Assembly (NCBI RefSeq): GCF_023016525.1
Contig: NZ_JALKCG010000002.1
Coordinates: 118,501-182,500 of the forward strand
Length of the DNA: 64,000 nt
Source of the DNA: Ancylobacter koreensis
Lineage (GTDB): Bacteria > Pseudomonadota > Alphaproteobacteria > Rhizobiales > Xanthobacteraceae
Direction of reading: 5' to 3'
In this document: piece after piece, positions 27,757 to 36,915 of the stretch
Position numbering within the stretch: the first letter of the stretch is position 1
Layout of the letters: each line of letters starts with the position of its first letter
Position numbers and translations under genes: made by a program
Notes under the pieces: model-generated
What the model was told of the DNA's origin: nothing
The model's input: only the letters and a program-made list of their open reading frames with translations
Databases searched by the model: none

Positions 27757-28722
27757 ATGCGTGTCGCCGGGAGCCTCGCTCCCGGCGTGTTCCTGTGCGC
27801 GTGTTCGGGGCCGCAGTCGGCGCTCGATCCCGCCGGGCGCGAGGCGTCCGAGGTCGCCACCCTGTTCTGGGGCATGCTGGCCGGCGCCGCGCTCATCTGG
27901 CTTGCGGTCATCGGCGCGGCCGTGTTCGCGGGCCGGGTGCAGAAAGAGCCGATCGGCGATCGCGCGGGCCTGCGGCTGATCCTGTGGGCCGGCGCGGTGA
28001 TCCCGACCCTCGTGCTTGCCGCGCTGCTGGCCTACGGCCTGCGGCTGATGCCGGTCCTGCGGGCCGGCGAGGCGAGCCTGCGTGTCCATGTGAGCGGCGA
28101 GCAATATTGGTGGCGCGTGACCTATGAGCGCGCCGACGGCACGCGGATCGAGAGCGCCAACGAGCTGCGCCTGCCCGCCGGCCGCCCGGCGGAGATCGTG
28201 CTCGACAGCGCCGACGTGATCCATTCCTTCTGGATTCCGGCGCTGGCGGGCAAGCTCGACATGATCCCCGGCCGCACCAACCGGCTCGTGCTGCATCCCG
28301 AGCGCATCGGTACCTATCGCGGTGTCTGCGCCGAGTTCTGCGGGCGCTCGCACGCCTATATGGCGTTTCCCGTCGTCGTCCTGCCGCCGCAGGAGTTCGA
28401 GGCGTGGCTCGCCCGAGAAGCTGCGCCTGCCGAGGTTCCGGCCACATCCACGACCGATACCGGCGCCTTCCTCGCCAATGGCTGCGGCGGTTGCCACGCC
28501 GTGCGCGGTACGGCGGCCAGCGGCACCATCGGGCCGGACCTGACCCATCTCGCGTCCCGTCTGACGCTCGGCGCCGGCATGTTCGCGAATACGAGCGAGA
28601 ACCGCCGCCGCTTCGTCGCCGAGGCCGAGACGCTCAAGCCGGGGGTGCGCATGCCCTCGTTCGGCGCCCTGGCGCCGGCCGAGCTCGACGCCATCGCCGC
28701 CTATCTCGGGAGCCTGCGATGA
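27757..28722 (+). CDS. ctaC: Cytochrome c oxidase subunit II with fused cytochrome c domain (caa3 type)
   Basis: This 321-residue subunit has a signal/lipobox-like N-terminus (Cys14/Cys16), two membrane helices (about 36-58 and 74-96) and a CuA domain with ligands H156, C191, E193, C195, H199 and M202 (CAEFCGRSH). A C-terminal cytochrome c domain carries CGGCH at 243-247 and a distal Met in RMPSFG. It accepts electrons for the oxidase without needing a separate soluble cytochrome. GGAAGG precedes ATG 27757. It is coupled to the next gene by an ATGA overlap. Confidence 0.93.
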   Translation: MRVAGSLAPGVFLCACSGPQSALDPAGREASEVATLFWGMLAGAALIWLAVIGAAVFAGRVQKEPIGDRAGLRLILWAGAVIPTLVLAALLAYGLRLMPVLRAGEASLRVHVSGEQYWWRVTYERADGTRIESANELRLPAGRPAEIVLDSADVIHSFWIPALAGKLDMIPGRTNRLVLHPERIGTYRGVCAEFCGRSHAYMAFPVVVLPPQEFEAWLAREAAPAEVPATSTTDTGAFLANGCGGCHAVRGTAASGTIGPDLTHLASRLTLGAGMFANTSENRRRFVAEAETLKPGVRMPSFGALAPAELDAIAAYLGSLR

Positions 28723-31223
28723 GCGAGAGCGACGCCGCGCGCCGGAAGCGGGAGGAGGCCGAGCTCCGGGCGGTGTGGGACATTCCGCGCGGCTGGCGCT
28801 ACCTCTCCAACTGCAACAATCAGGTCGTCGGGCTCTGGTACACCGGCGCGTCCTTCTTCTTCTTCCTGTTCGCCGGCGTGCTGGCGCTGATCATGCGCGC
28901 GCAACTGGCGGTGCCCGACGGCACCCTCGTCTCGGCCGGCACCTACAACCAGCTCTACACGCTGCACGGCACGATGATGATGTTCCTGTTCGCCGTCCCG
29001 ATCTTCGAGGCGGTGGCGATCCTCATTTTGCCGCAGATGCTGGCGGCGCGGGACCTGCCGTTTCCGCGCCTCTCGGCCTTCGGCTTCTGGTGCTTCCTCA
29101 TCGGCGGCGTGTTCGTCGGCGGCTCGATCTTCTTCGACGCCGCGCCCGACAGCGGCTGGTTCATGTATCCCCCGCTCGCCACCGACACGAGCCAGACCGG
29201 CATCGGCGCCGACATCTGGCTGCTCGGCCTCTCCTTCATCGAGGTCGCCTCCATCGCGGCGGCGGTGGAGCTGATCGTCGGCGTGCTGAAGTGCCGCCCA
29301 CCCGGCATGCGCATCAACCTTATGCCGCTCTACTGCTGGTACGTGCTGATCGTCGGCGGGATGATCCTGTTCGCCTTCCCGCCGCTGATTGCCGGCGACA
29401 TATTGTTCGAGATGCAGCGGCTGTTCGACTGGCCGTTCTTCGACCCGGCGCGCGGCGGCGATCCCGTGCTGTGGCAGCACCTGTTCTGGATCTTCGGTCA
29501 TCCCGAGGTCTACATCATCTTCCTGCCCTCCATCGCGCTGCTCGCGATGATCGTGCCGACCTTCGCCCGGCGCCCGATCCTCGGCTATGGCTGGATCGTG
29601 CTGGCGGCGGTGGGCACCGGCTTCCTCAGCTTCGGGCTGTGGGCGCACCACATGTTCACCATCGGCCTGCCCTCGCTCTCGCTCGGCTTCTTCTCGGCGG
29701 CCTCGGAAGCGGTGGCGATCCCGACCGGGGTGCAGATCTTCGTCTTCGTGGCGACGCTGCTGGCGGGACGGGTGATCTTCTCCATCCCCATGCTGTTCGC
29801 CACTGGCGCGCTCGCCATCTTCGTCTTCGGCGGGCTCACCGGCGTGATGGTGGCCCTCGCCCCCTTCGACTGGCAGGCGCATGACAGCTACTTCATCGTC
29901 GCGCATCTGCACTACACGCTGATCGGCGGTATGTTCTTCCCGCTCGTCGCCGGGCTCTACTATTTCCATCCCTTCATAACGGGGAGGATGCTTTCGGAGC
30001 GGCTCGGGCGCTGGTCGTTCTGGTTGATGTTCGCCGGCTTCAACATCGCCTTCCTGCCGATGCACATCACCGGCCTGCGCGGCATGCCGCGCCGCGTCTT
30101 CACCTATCCCGCCGACCATGGCTGGGACGGGCTGAACCTCGTCTCCACCCTCGGCGCCTTCACCATGGCGGCGGGCATCGGCGTGCTGCTGTGGGACGTG
30201 CTGCGGCCGGGCAAGCCGCGCGCGCCGCGCAATCCCTGGAACGCCGGCACGCTGGAATGGGTGGCGGGCGATCCCTCCGAGCCCTGGGGCATACGCTCAG
30301 TGCCACCGATCACCAGCCGCTATCCTCTGTGGGACCAGAGGGACCTCGTGCGCGACATCGACGAGGGCCGCTTCTTCCTGCCCGGCGCGCCCGAGGGCCG
30401 GCGCGAGACGCTCGTCACCGGCGTGCTCGACGCCGAGCCGCAGCAGGTGCTGCGCGTGCCGGGCAACAGCTTCAAGCCGCTGATTGCCGCCGTCTTCATC
30501 GGCGGCAGCTTCATTGCCACCACCTTTCACTGGTGGACGGCCGCCGTGATTTCCGGCGTGCTCGGCATCGCCGCCATCATGGTGTGGCTGTGGACCGGCA
30601 CCGCGACGATCCCGGAGACGCCGGAGAAGGACGCCGGCATGGGCACGCGGCTGCCGCTCTACGCCTCCGGCTCGGCGTCGGTCGGTTGGTGGGCGATGTT
30701 CATCACCATGGTGGGCGACGGCACCGCCTTCCTCAGCCTGATCTTCGCCTATTTCTACTACTGGACCATCCATGGCGCCTTCCCGCCGGAGGGCAGCCCG
30801 ACGCCGGACAACGGCCTGCTGCTTGCCGGCGGCGCGGCGGCGGTCGCCGGCTGGGGGCTGACGCTACTGGCGCGCCGGGCGAACGGCGCCGGCCGGCCGG
30901 GCCTGTTGCGCGCGCTGATCGCCGGCGCGGCGCTGCTGGCGCTCATCGGCGGCGGGCTGCTCATACTGGCCCCATGGCAGGCGGGGCTCGATTCCGTCGC
31001 TCATGTCTACCCAGCGACCGTCTGGGTGATCCTGATCTGGACCGCGCTGCATCTGGCGGTCGGCGTGCTGATGCAGGGCTATTGCCTCGCCGGCAGCCTT
31101 GCCGGCCGGCTGACGCGCGAGCACGACATCGACCTGCGCAATGTCGTGCTCTACGGGCATTTCGCGGCGCTCACCGTGGCGACGACGCTGGCGGTGCTCG
31201 TCCTCGCGCCGCTGGCGATGTGA
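28719..31223 (+). CDS. ctaD: Cytochrome c oxidase fused subunit I + III
   Basis: This 834-residue protein combines subunit I (about residues 1-560, twelve helices) and a subunit III-like part (about 640-834). Haem a ligand H83 (YTLHGTMMM), CuB ligands and cross-linked Tyr in FGHPEVYIIF and WAHHMF, and the haem pair AHLHYTL are all present. The linker PPITSRYPLWDQRDL and the following VSVGWWAMF region mark the join. Such I+III fusions occur in caa3-type oxidases. It reduces oxygen to water and pumps protons. A separate ctaE is therefore not needed and is not found here. Confidence 0.94.
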   Translation: MSESDAARRKREEAELRAVWDIPRGWRYLSNCNNQVVGLWYTGASFFFFLFAGVLALIMRAQLAVPDGTLVSAGTYNQLYTLHGTMMMFLFAVPIFEAVAILILPQMLAARDLPFPRLSAFGFWCFLIGGVFVGGSIFFDAAPDSGWFMYPPLATDTSQTGIGADIWLLGLSFIEVASIAAAVELIVGVLKCRPPGMRINLMPLYCWYVLIVGGMILFAFPPLIAGDILFEMQRLFDWPFFDPARGGDPVLWQHLFWIFGHPEVYIIFLPSIALLAMIVPTFARRPILGYGWIVLAAVGTGFLSFGLWAHHMFTIGLPSLSLGFFSAASEAVAIPTGVQIFVFVATLLAGRVIFSIPMLFATGALAIFVFGGLTGVMVALAPFDWQAHDSYFIVAHLHYTLIGGMFFPLVAGLYYFHPFITGRMLSERLGRWSFWLMFAGFNIAFLPMHITGLRGMPRRVFTYPADHGWDGLNLVSTLGAFTMAAGIGVLLWDVLRPGKPRAPRNPWNAGTLEWVAGDPSEPWGIRSVPPITSRYPLWDQRDLVRDIDEGRFFLPGAPEGRRETLVTGVLDAEPQQVLRVPGNSFKPLIAAVFIGGSFIATTFHWWTAAVISGVLGIAAIMVWLWTGTATIPETPEKDAGMGTRLPLYASGSASVGWWAMFITMVGDGTAFLSLIFAYFYYWTIHGAFPPEGSPTPDNGLLLAGGAAAVAGWGLTLLARRANGAGRPGLLRALIAGAALLALIGGGLLILAPWQAGLDSVAHVYPATVWVILIWTALHLAVGVLMQGYCLAGSLAGRLTREHDIDLRNVVLYGHFAALTVATTLAVLVLAPLAM

Positions 31224-31232
31224 GGGGCGGCC

Positions 31233-31598
31233 ATGCTGTTGCGCCGCGAGACCCCGAACCTCTGGACCCTGCTGACCCCGCCGGCCGTGTGGGCGCTGCA
31301 TTTCCTGTTCTGTTACGTCGCCGCCGCCATCGTCTGCGCGCGGTATCCCGCTTCGCTGGATGGGCTCCGCCTCGCCATCGGCCTTGCCACCATGGCGGCG
31401 CTCGCCATCATCGCCATCGCCGGGCGGCAGGCGCACCGGCACTGGGGCTTCGGCTCCGACCTGCCCCCGCACGACGCGCCGACGCCGGAGGACCAGCAGC
31501 ATTTTCTCGGCTTCGCGACGCTGCTGCTCTGTGCGCTGAGCGCGGTGGCGGTGCTGTTCGGCGCGCTGCCGGCCCTGATCATCGCGGAGTGCCGGTGA
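31233..31598 (+). CDS. Small membrane protein of the caa3 oxidase operon
   Basis: This 121-residue protein has three hydrophobic segments (about 15-35, 44-62 and 92-114) separated by a polar loop (HRHWGFGSDLPPHDAPTPEDQQH). Proteins of this layout sit between fused oxidase subunits and ctaG in several proteobacteria. A subunit IV-like or assembly role is inferred from context only. It shares one base with the following start (TGATG). Confidence 0.65.
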   Translation: MLLRRETPNLWTLLTPPAVWALHFLFCYVAAAIVCARYPASLDGLRLAIGLATMAALAIIAIAGRQAHRHWGFGSDLPPHDAPTPEDQQHFLGFATLLLCALSAVAVLFGALPALIIAECR

Positions 31599-32242
31599 TG
31601 GGCGCGCGTCGGCTCAGCCTGATCGCCGGCTTCGCCGTGCTGGCCCTTGCCTGGGGCGGGCCGTTGCCCGGGCTGAGCGCCCATTCCTTCGCCGCCCACA
31701 TGACGCTGCATATGAGCGTGGTGGCGCTGGCGGCCCCGCTGATCGCGCTCGGCATCGCCGGCAGCCCGTTCGATCCCTCCTCCCGCCTGCCCCGGCTGTT
31801 CAGCCCTCTGGTCGCGGCGATGCTGGAATTCGCGGTGATCTGGGGCTGGCACATGCCGGCCCTGCACCATGCCGCGCGGGCGAGCGTGCCCCTGTTCATT
31901 GTGGAACAGGGCAGCTTCCTGCTCGCGGGCCTGCTGCTGTGGCTCTCCTGCTTCGGCGGGGCTGCGGCGGGCAGGGCGGGCGCGGCGCTGGTCGGCACGC
32001 TGGGCCTGCTGCTGACCTCCATGCACATGACGCTGCTCGGCGCGCTTATCGCCTTCGCCACTCGGCCGCTTTACGCGCACGGTGCCCACGCCAATGCCGA
32101 CGTTGCGTCCGCACTCGCCGACCAGCAGCTCGGCGGCGTCATCATGCTGCTGGCCGGCGGGCTGGTCTATCTCGCCGGCGGGCTCGCCTTGATGGCGCGG
32201 GTGGTCGGCAACGCCGCGCCGCAGGGGGAGGTGCCGCGATGA
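31598..32242 (+). CDS. ctaG: CtaG-like (caa3 type) cytochrome c oxidase assembly membrane protein
   Basis: This protein of about 214 residues has several membrane helices and the His-rich motifs of the caa3_CtaG family: HSFAAHMTLHMSVV, WGWHMPALHHAA, MHMTLLGALI and a DQQLGGVIM segment. The family is thought to help CuB insertion or complex assembly; it is unrelated to the CtaG/Cox11 of other alphaproteobacterial oxidases despite the shared name. It is embedded in the caa3 operon with 1-4 nt overlaps on both sides. Confidence 0.85.
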   Translation: MGARRLSLIAGFAVLALAWGGPLPGLSAHSFAAHMTLHMSVVALAAPLIALGIAGSPFDPSSRLPRLFSPLVAAMLEFAVIWGWHMPALHHAARASVPLFIVEQGSFLLAGLLLWLSCFGGAAAGRAGAALVGTLGLLLTSMHMTLLGALIAFATRPLYAHGAHANADVASALADQQLGGVIMLLAGGLVYLAGGLALMARVVGNAAPQGEVPR

Positions 32243-33294
32243 GGATCGTCCTCACCGGCCGGCGCATCGTGGCGGGACTGGGCCTTGCGGTGCTGGCCGG
32301 GCTTGTGGTCGCGTGGTCGGGCGTGGTGGGTGTCGGCGCCAGCTCCGGCCACTGGCGGATCACCTATCACGGGCTGCACTGGGTGATGCAGAACTCGATC
32401 CGCACCTATGCACTGTTCGAACCCGAGCCGCCGGCCGATCTCGACGGTCCCGCCCGCATCCGCCGCGCCGCCGGTCATTTTGAGACCGCCTGCGCCTTTT
32501 GCCACGGCTCGCCGCTGAACCCCGAGCCGGCGCTGCCGACCGCCATGACGCCGATGCCGCCGGGCCTGACGGGCGCCGCCGCGAAATGGACCCCGCGCGA
32601 GCTGTCGCGCATTGTCCGGCACGGGGTGAAATATACCGGCATGCCGGCCTGGCTCGCCCCGCAGCGCAGCGACGAGGTGTGGGCGATGGTCGCCTTCCTG
32701 CGCGCCCTGCCGCAGATGTCGGGCGAAGACTACCGCCGGGCGGCCTTCGGCCAAGCCTCGCCTGAGGATCCTGCGCTGGCCCGCTGCGCCCGCTGCCATG
32801 GCGTCGGCGGCGGCTCTTCCGGCGGCGCCTTCCCGATGCTTGCCGGCCAGAGCGAGGATTATCTTGTCGAGGCGCTGGCGGCCTATGACCTCGGCACCCG
32901 TCCCAGCGGCTTCATGCGGTTGGCGGTGGACGGCGTCTCCGAAAGCGAGTTGCGCCGGTTGGCGCGGCACTACGCGTCGCAACCGGGGCTAAGCGAGGTC
33001 AGCGTGCCGGACGGTTCGGCGGGCAGCCGCATTGCGTTCGAGGGCCTGCCGGCGCGCGACGTACCGGCCTGCGAGAGCTGCCACGGTGCCTCGGCGCGGC
33101 GCAATCCCTCCTATCCACGTCTTTCCGGGCAGGACGCGGCCTATCTCGCGGCGGCGCTGCGGCGGATGGGCGAGGACGCGCCGCTCAATCCTCGCGCCCG
33201 CATCATGCACACCATAGCAAAGCGCCTGCCGGATGCCGCCATCGATGCGGTGGCGGATTTCTATGCCGCGCGGGGTGGCGCGCCGTCGCCCTGA
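32239..33294 (+). CDS. Three-haem cytochrome c, membrane-anchored
   Basis: This 351-residue protein has one N-terminal membrane helix (about 10-32) and three CxxCH sites: CAFCH, CARCH and CESCH, each followed by a possible Met ligand (GMPAW, FPMLAG-type and a C-terminal one). The last two domains resemble the paired c4-type cytochrome arrangement. It probably feeds electrons to the neighbouring caa3 oxidase or receives them from a dehydrogenase. It overlaps ctaG by 4 nt, so it is part of the operon. Confidence 0.88.
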   Translation: MRIVLTGRRIVAGLGLAVLAGLVVAWSGVVGVGASSGHWRITYHGLHWVMQNSIRTYALFEPEPPADLDGPARIRRAAGHFETACAFCHGSPLNPEPALPTAMTPMPPGLTGAAAKWTPRELSRIVRHGVKYTGMPAWLAPQRSDEVWAMVAFLRALPQMSGEDYRRAAFGQASPEDPALARCARCHGVGGGSSGGAFPMLAGQSEDYLVEALAAYDLGTRPSGFMRLAVDGVSESELRRLARHYASQPGLSEVSVPDGSAGSRIAFEGLPARDVPACESCHGASARRNPSYPRLSGQDAAYLAAALRRMGEDAPLNPRARIMHTIAKRLPDAAIDAVADFYAARGGAPSP

Positions 33295-33350
33295 GCGCGG
33301 CCGGAACTTTGCCGGCCCCGCATGGTTGCCCCCACCAGGGGAAAACCGCC

Positions 33351-34472
33351 ATGCTCGAACGCGACACACGCCGCCTGTTCACGCCCGCCCTCCGCGCGGA
33401 GCTCGGCGCCATCGCCGCACGCGCGGCCGCGCTGGACGCGGACGACAGCTTTCCGGACGAGGACGTCGCCGGCCTCGCCGCCACCGGCACGCTTGCCATG
33501 CCCTTCGCCGGCGGGGAGGGGGCCACGATGGATCCCGACGATCTGATGGAGACGCTGCGCGCCATCGGCCATGCCAGCCTGCCGCTCGGCCGGCTGTTCG
33601 AGGGCCATGTCAACGCCGCCGCGCTCCTCCGCCGTTACGGCACGCCCCGCCAGAGGGAGGAAGCCGCGCGGCGGGCACAGGACGGCGCGCTTTTCGGTGT
33701 CTGGAACACCGAGGCGACGGACGGCGTGCGGCTCGTGCGGCGCGGCGGCGGGCTGGAGCTGGAGGGCCGCAAGATCTTCGCCTCGGGCGCCGGCCATGTC
33801 GCGAGCCCTCTCATCACCGCGTGCGACGAGGCGGGCGACCTCCTCATGGTGCTGCTCCGGCTCGACGGCGGCCTCCGCGCCGACCTCTCGGGCTGGAAGG
33901 CGCATGGCATGCGGGCGTCGGCGAGCGGCAGCTACTCCTTCTCCGGGTTGCCGGTGACGCCCGAGGATATCATCGGCGGGCCGGGCGACTATCATCGCCA
34001 GCCCCATTTCTCGGCCGGCGCCTGGCGCTTCTGCGCCGTCCAGCTCGGCGGCATCGAGAGGCTCGTCGAGGAAGGCCGCGCTTTCCTGCGCCGGCATCGG
34101 CGCGACGGCGATCCCCACCAACGGGCCCGCATGGGCGAAGCGGCCATCGCCGCCGAGACCGCCCGGCTGTGGGTCGAGCGCGCGGCGCGCCTCGCCGAGG
34201 CCGAGGAGACGGCGACGGAGGCCGGCGCGGCCGAAGATGCCGTCGCCTATGTGTACCTCACGCGCTGCGCCGTCGAGCGGAGCGGCCTTGAGGTCATGGA
34301 GGCGGTCCAGCGCTCCATCGGCCTCGCGGCCTTCCTGCGGCCCAGCCCGGTCGAACGGCTCTGCCGCGACCTCGCGACCTATCTGCGCCAGCCCGCGCCG
34401 GACCGCATGCTGTGCGAGGGGGCGGCGCATGTTCTGGGGCAGGAGCGGCCGCTGCGGGAGCTGTGGCGATGA
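33351..34472 (+). CDS. Acyl-CoA-dehydrogenase-like protein
   Basis: This 373-residue protein keeps the overall acyl-CoA dehydrogenase layout: N-terminal helices, a middle beta domain (LFGVWNTEATDGVRLVRRGGGLELEGRKIFASGAGH) and a C-terminal helical bundle. Sequence identity to ordinary beta-oxidation enzymes looks low, and no CoA-processing genes are nearby. Context is PIG-L deacetylase and methyltransferase genes with ATGA junctions. The role is probably dehydrogenation or flavin chemistry on a biosynthetic intermediate, which is an inference. AGGGG precedes ATG 33351. Confidence 0.8.
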   Translation: MLERDTRRLFTPALRAELGAIAARAAALDADDSFPDEDVAGLAATGTLAMPFAGGEGATMDPDDLMETLRAIGHASLPLGRLFEGHVNAAALLRRYGTPRQREEAARRAQDGALFGVWNTEATDGVRLVRRGGGLELEGRKIFASGAGHVASPLITACDEAGDLLMVLLRLDGGLRADLSGWKAHGMRASASGSYSFSGLPVTPEDIIGGPGDYHRQPHFSAGAWRFCAVQLGGIERLVEEGRAFLRRHRRDGDPHQRARMGEAAIAAETARLWVERAARLAEAEETATEAGAAEDAVAYVYLTRCAVERSGLEVMEAVQRSIGLAAFLRPSPVERLCRDLATYLRQPAPDRMLCEGAAHVLGQERPLRELWR

Positions 34473-35206
34473 CGCAGAGCGTGGCGCAGGCGCTCGCCGC
34501 CATGGCGCGGTTTCCCCTTGTCGAGCCGGCAAACTTCGTCCGGCGCGGGCTCGCGGTCGTCGCGCCGCATCCGGACGACGAGAGCCTCGGCTGCGGCGGG
34601 CTGATTGCCGCGTGCCGGGCCGCCGGCCTGCCGGTCTCGGTCATCATCGTCAGCGGCGGGGCGGGTTCGCATCCGAACTCGCGCCTCCATGCCGCCCCGC
34701 GTCTCGCCGAGCTGCGCCGGCGCGAGGCGCTGGAGGCGACGGCGCGGCTCGGCGTGCCGGGCGGGGCGGTGCATTTCCTCGAACTGCCGGACCGCTTCGT
34801 GCCTTCCGACGGCCCCGTGGCGGACCGGGCGGCGCGACGCATTGCGGAGCTGGCCGCCGGGGCGGACGTGGTGGCCGTGACCTGGCGGCACGATCCGCAC
34901 GCCGACCACAAGGCGAGCTTCGCCCTCGCGCGCATGGCGATGCGCGAGCTGCCGCAGGCGCGGCTGTGGGAATACCCGATCTGGGGCCTGACGCTGCCGC
35001 CGGAGGAGGTTCTCGACGGTCCGCCGGCCGAGGGCGTCAAGGTCGCAGTGGGGCCGTTCCTCGCCGCCAAGCGGGCGGCCATCGCCGCCCATGCCTCGCA
35101 GACGACCGATCTGGTGAGCGACGACCTGCAGGGGTTCCGCCTCGCGCCCGGGGTGCTCGCGCTGTTCGAGGAACCGGCCGAGACGTTTATCGGGCCTGCA
35201 TCATGA
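34469..35206 (+). CDS. PIG-L family deacetylase
   Basis: This 245-residue protein has the PIG-L/LmbE zinc-site motifs APHPDDESLGCGG near residue 32 and HDPHADHKA near residue 140. Family members remove N-acetyl groups from GlcNAc-containing glycoconjugates (for example MshB and BshB). It overlaps the acyl-CoA-dehydrogenase-like gene and the methyltransferase gene by 4 nt each. The substrate is unknown; a sugar conjugate is suggested by the neighbouring glycosyltransferase. Confidence 0.9.
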   Translation: MTQSVAQALAAMARFPLVEPANFVRRGLAVVAPHPDDESLGCGGLIAACRAAGLPVSVIIVSGGAGSHPNSRLHAAPRLAELRRREALEATARLGVPGGAVHFLELPDRFVPSDGPVADRAARRIAELAAGADVVAVTWRHDPHADHKASFALARMAMRELPQARLWEYPIWGLTLPPEEVLDGPPAEGVKVAVGPFLAAKRAAIAAHASQTTDLVSDDLQGFRLAPGVLALFEEPAETFIGPAS

Positions 35207-35778
35207 GCCGCAGCCTGCCGCCCGGCTATTTCGAGGCTCTCTATGCGCGCTCGCCCGACCCTTGGCGGTTCGAGACCAGCGCCTATGAGGACGCCAAATA
35301 TACCGCGACGCTGGCGGCGCTGCCGAGGCCGCGCTACGCGCAGGCGCTGGAGGTCGGCTGCTCCATCGGCGTCCTCACGCGGCAGCTGGCGGCACGCTGC
35401 GACGCGCTTGTCGCCATCGATCCGGCGGAACGGGCCCTGGCACTGGCGCGCGGGCGTTGCCGCGACCTGCCCCACGTTTCCTTCGTGCAGGGTCTGGTGC
35501 CGGAAGACTGGCCCGGGGGCCGCTTCGACCTGATCCTCCTGTCCGAGGTCGTCTATTATCTCGGGGCGGAGGATGTCGTCGCGCTTGCCGGCAGGGTGAT
35601 GGATTCCATCGCGCCGGGTGGGCATGTCGAGCTGGTGCACTGGCTCGGCGAGACGGACTATCCGCTGTCGGGCGACGAGGCCACCGAGCGTTTCGTCGCG
35701 GCGCTAGACGTGCGCTTCCAGCCGGTTCTGCGGCAGCGCACGGGCGAATACCGGCTCGATCTTCTCGCCGTTCGCTGA
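35203..35778 (+). CDS. SAM-dependent methyltransferase (NodS-like)
   Basis: This 191-residue class I methyltransferase begins with the NodS-type segment FEALYARSPDPWRFETSAYEDAKY, followed by SAM motif LEVGCSIGVLTRQLA and LILLSEVVYYL. NodS N-methylates the deacetylated amino sugar of Nod factors; the deacetylase gene directly upstream makes the same logic plausible here (deacetylate, then N-methylate). Its last 75 nt overlap the end of the convergent glycosyltransferase gene. Confidence 0.87.
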   Translation: MSRSLPPGYFEALYARSPDPWRFETSAYEDAKYTATLAALPRPRYAQALEVGCSIGVLTRQLAARCDALVAIDPAERALALARGRCRDLPHVSFVQGLVPEDWPGGRFDLILLSEVVYYLGAEDVVALAGRVMDSIAPGGHVELVHWLGETDYPLSGDEATERFVAALDVRFQPVLRQRTGEYRLDLLAVR

Positions 35779-36915
35779 GGCTCGGGCGAGCGCCGCCAGC
35801 AGCCGCCGCGCCGCCGCGAGGTGCGCCTTCATCTGCGCCGGGCGCAGCGGGCGCGCGATCAGCAGGGGGCTTGCGGCCAGCGCGCGCGCCCAGGCCTCGC
35901 CGAAGCGCGGCTGCGGCAGGCGGGAGAGCGTTCCCTCAGCCAGATGCAGCTGCCTTTCCCAGGCGTCGGGATGAAAGCCGGTGGAGAAGGCGTGGCGCAG
36001 GCGGGCCCGCAGCACCATGCGCTGCAGCGCCGCCGGCAGCGCCTCCAGCCGCTCGTCGCCGGGAGCGTCCCGTTCGACGCAGCGCTGGCGCAGCGCGCTG
36101 GCGCAGCCGCCCCGCGCCCGTCCGTCGAGCCGCGCCGAGGTCGTGACCACGATGGCAGGGTCGTGCCGTATCGCGATGTCATGCCGCGCGAGGGCATCGG
36201 CCAGCGCGCGATCCTCTCCCGCCTCGACCGCCGGCAGGCCGCCGATGCGGCGATAGGCGTCGAGCGTCAGCGCGAAGCTGGCGCCCGATTCGGTCCAGTG
36301 GTTCGGCCAAGGGTCGCAGGGTTGCGGGTCGAGCCGCGCCGCCAGCGCCGCGAGGGCCGCCTCATAGGCGGCTTCGAGCCGCCGGCGCGCCAGCAGGTGG
36401 GCGGGCCATGCGCGCTCCTCCCGGCGGTCGAAGGCGAAGCGCCCGGCGACGGCGCCGCAGATGCCGGAAAGTCCCGCGACATTGCCCGAGACCCAGTCCG
36501 GTCCCACCCGCGTGTCGGCATCGGTGGTGAGCAGCAGGCCCGGCGCGCCGGCGCGGCCGGCCCACAGGCTGGCGACGTCGAGTGCCAGCCCGCGCGCGAA
36601 ACCGGCATTGGCGAGGTGGGGCGGCAGGTCGAGGGCGAGGACGAGATGGCCGATCCCGGCGGCGGCCAGCATGTCCCGCGCCAGCGGAACCGTGGCGTCG
36701 CGGCAGTTGTTGGCGACCAGCACGATGCCGAACCCGCGCTCGTCGCCGGCCGAAGCGTTTCGCTGCCGGAGCAGGGCGGACAGGCACGGCTCGATGCGCT
36801 CCGCCTCGTCGCGCGCCGGCATGGCGACGACCGCGCGAGGCGGACGCCCTTGGGGCCCGCCGCTTTCGAACAGGGCGCGGGCAAGATCGAAACGCGAAGC
36901 GGATGACGGGAGCAT
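35704..36915 (-). CDS. Family 2 glycosyltransferase
   Basis: This 403-residue GT-A glycosyltransferase has VVAMPARDEAERIEPCLSALLRQ at the nucleotide-sugar site, VANNCRD and the metal-binding LLTTDADTRVGPDW. It ends with a helical tail. It lacks a signal peptide or clear membrane helix. The gene converges on the methyltransferase gene and the coding regions overlap at 35704-35778. It probably adds the sugar that the PIG-L and methyltransferase proteins modify. Confidence 0.85.
   Translation of the reverse strand: MLPSSASRFDLARALFESGGPQGRPPRAVVAMPARDEAERIEPCLSALLRQRNASAGDERGFGIVLVANNCRDATVPLARDMLAAAGIGHLVLALDLPPHLANAGFARGLALDVASLWAGRAGAPGLLLTTDADTRVGPDWVSGNVAGLSGICGAVAGRFAFDRREERAWPAHLLARRRLEAAYEAALAALAARLDPQPCDPWPNHWTESGASFALTLDAYRRIGGLPAVEAGEDRALADALARHDIAIRHDPAIVVTTSARLDGRARGGCASALRQRCVERDAPGDERLEALPAALQRMVLRARLRHAFSTGFHPDAWERQLHLAEGTLSRLPQPRFGEAWARALAASPLLIARPLRPAQMKAHLAAARRLLAALARASANGEKIEPVFARALPQNRLEAHV

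Noticed and set aside
26317..28548. 743-codon reverse-strand frame across the SDR, small gene and ctaC
   Set aside because: It overlaps three well-supported genes and has antisense-like composition.
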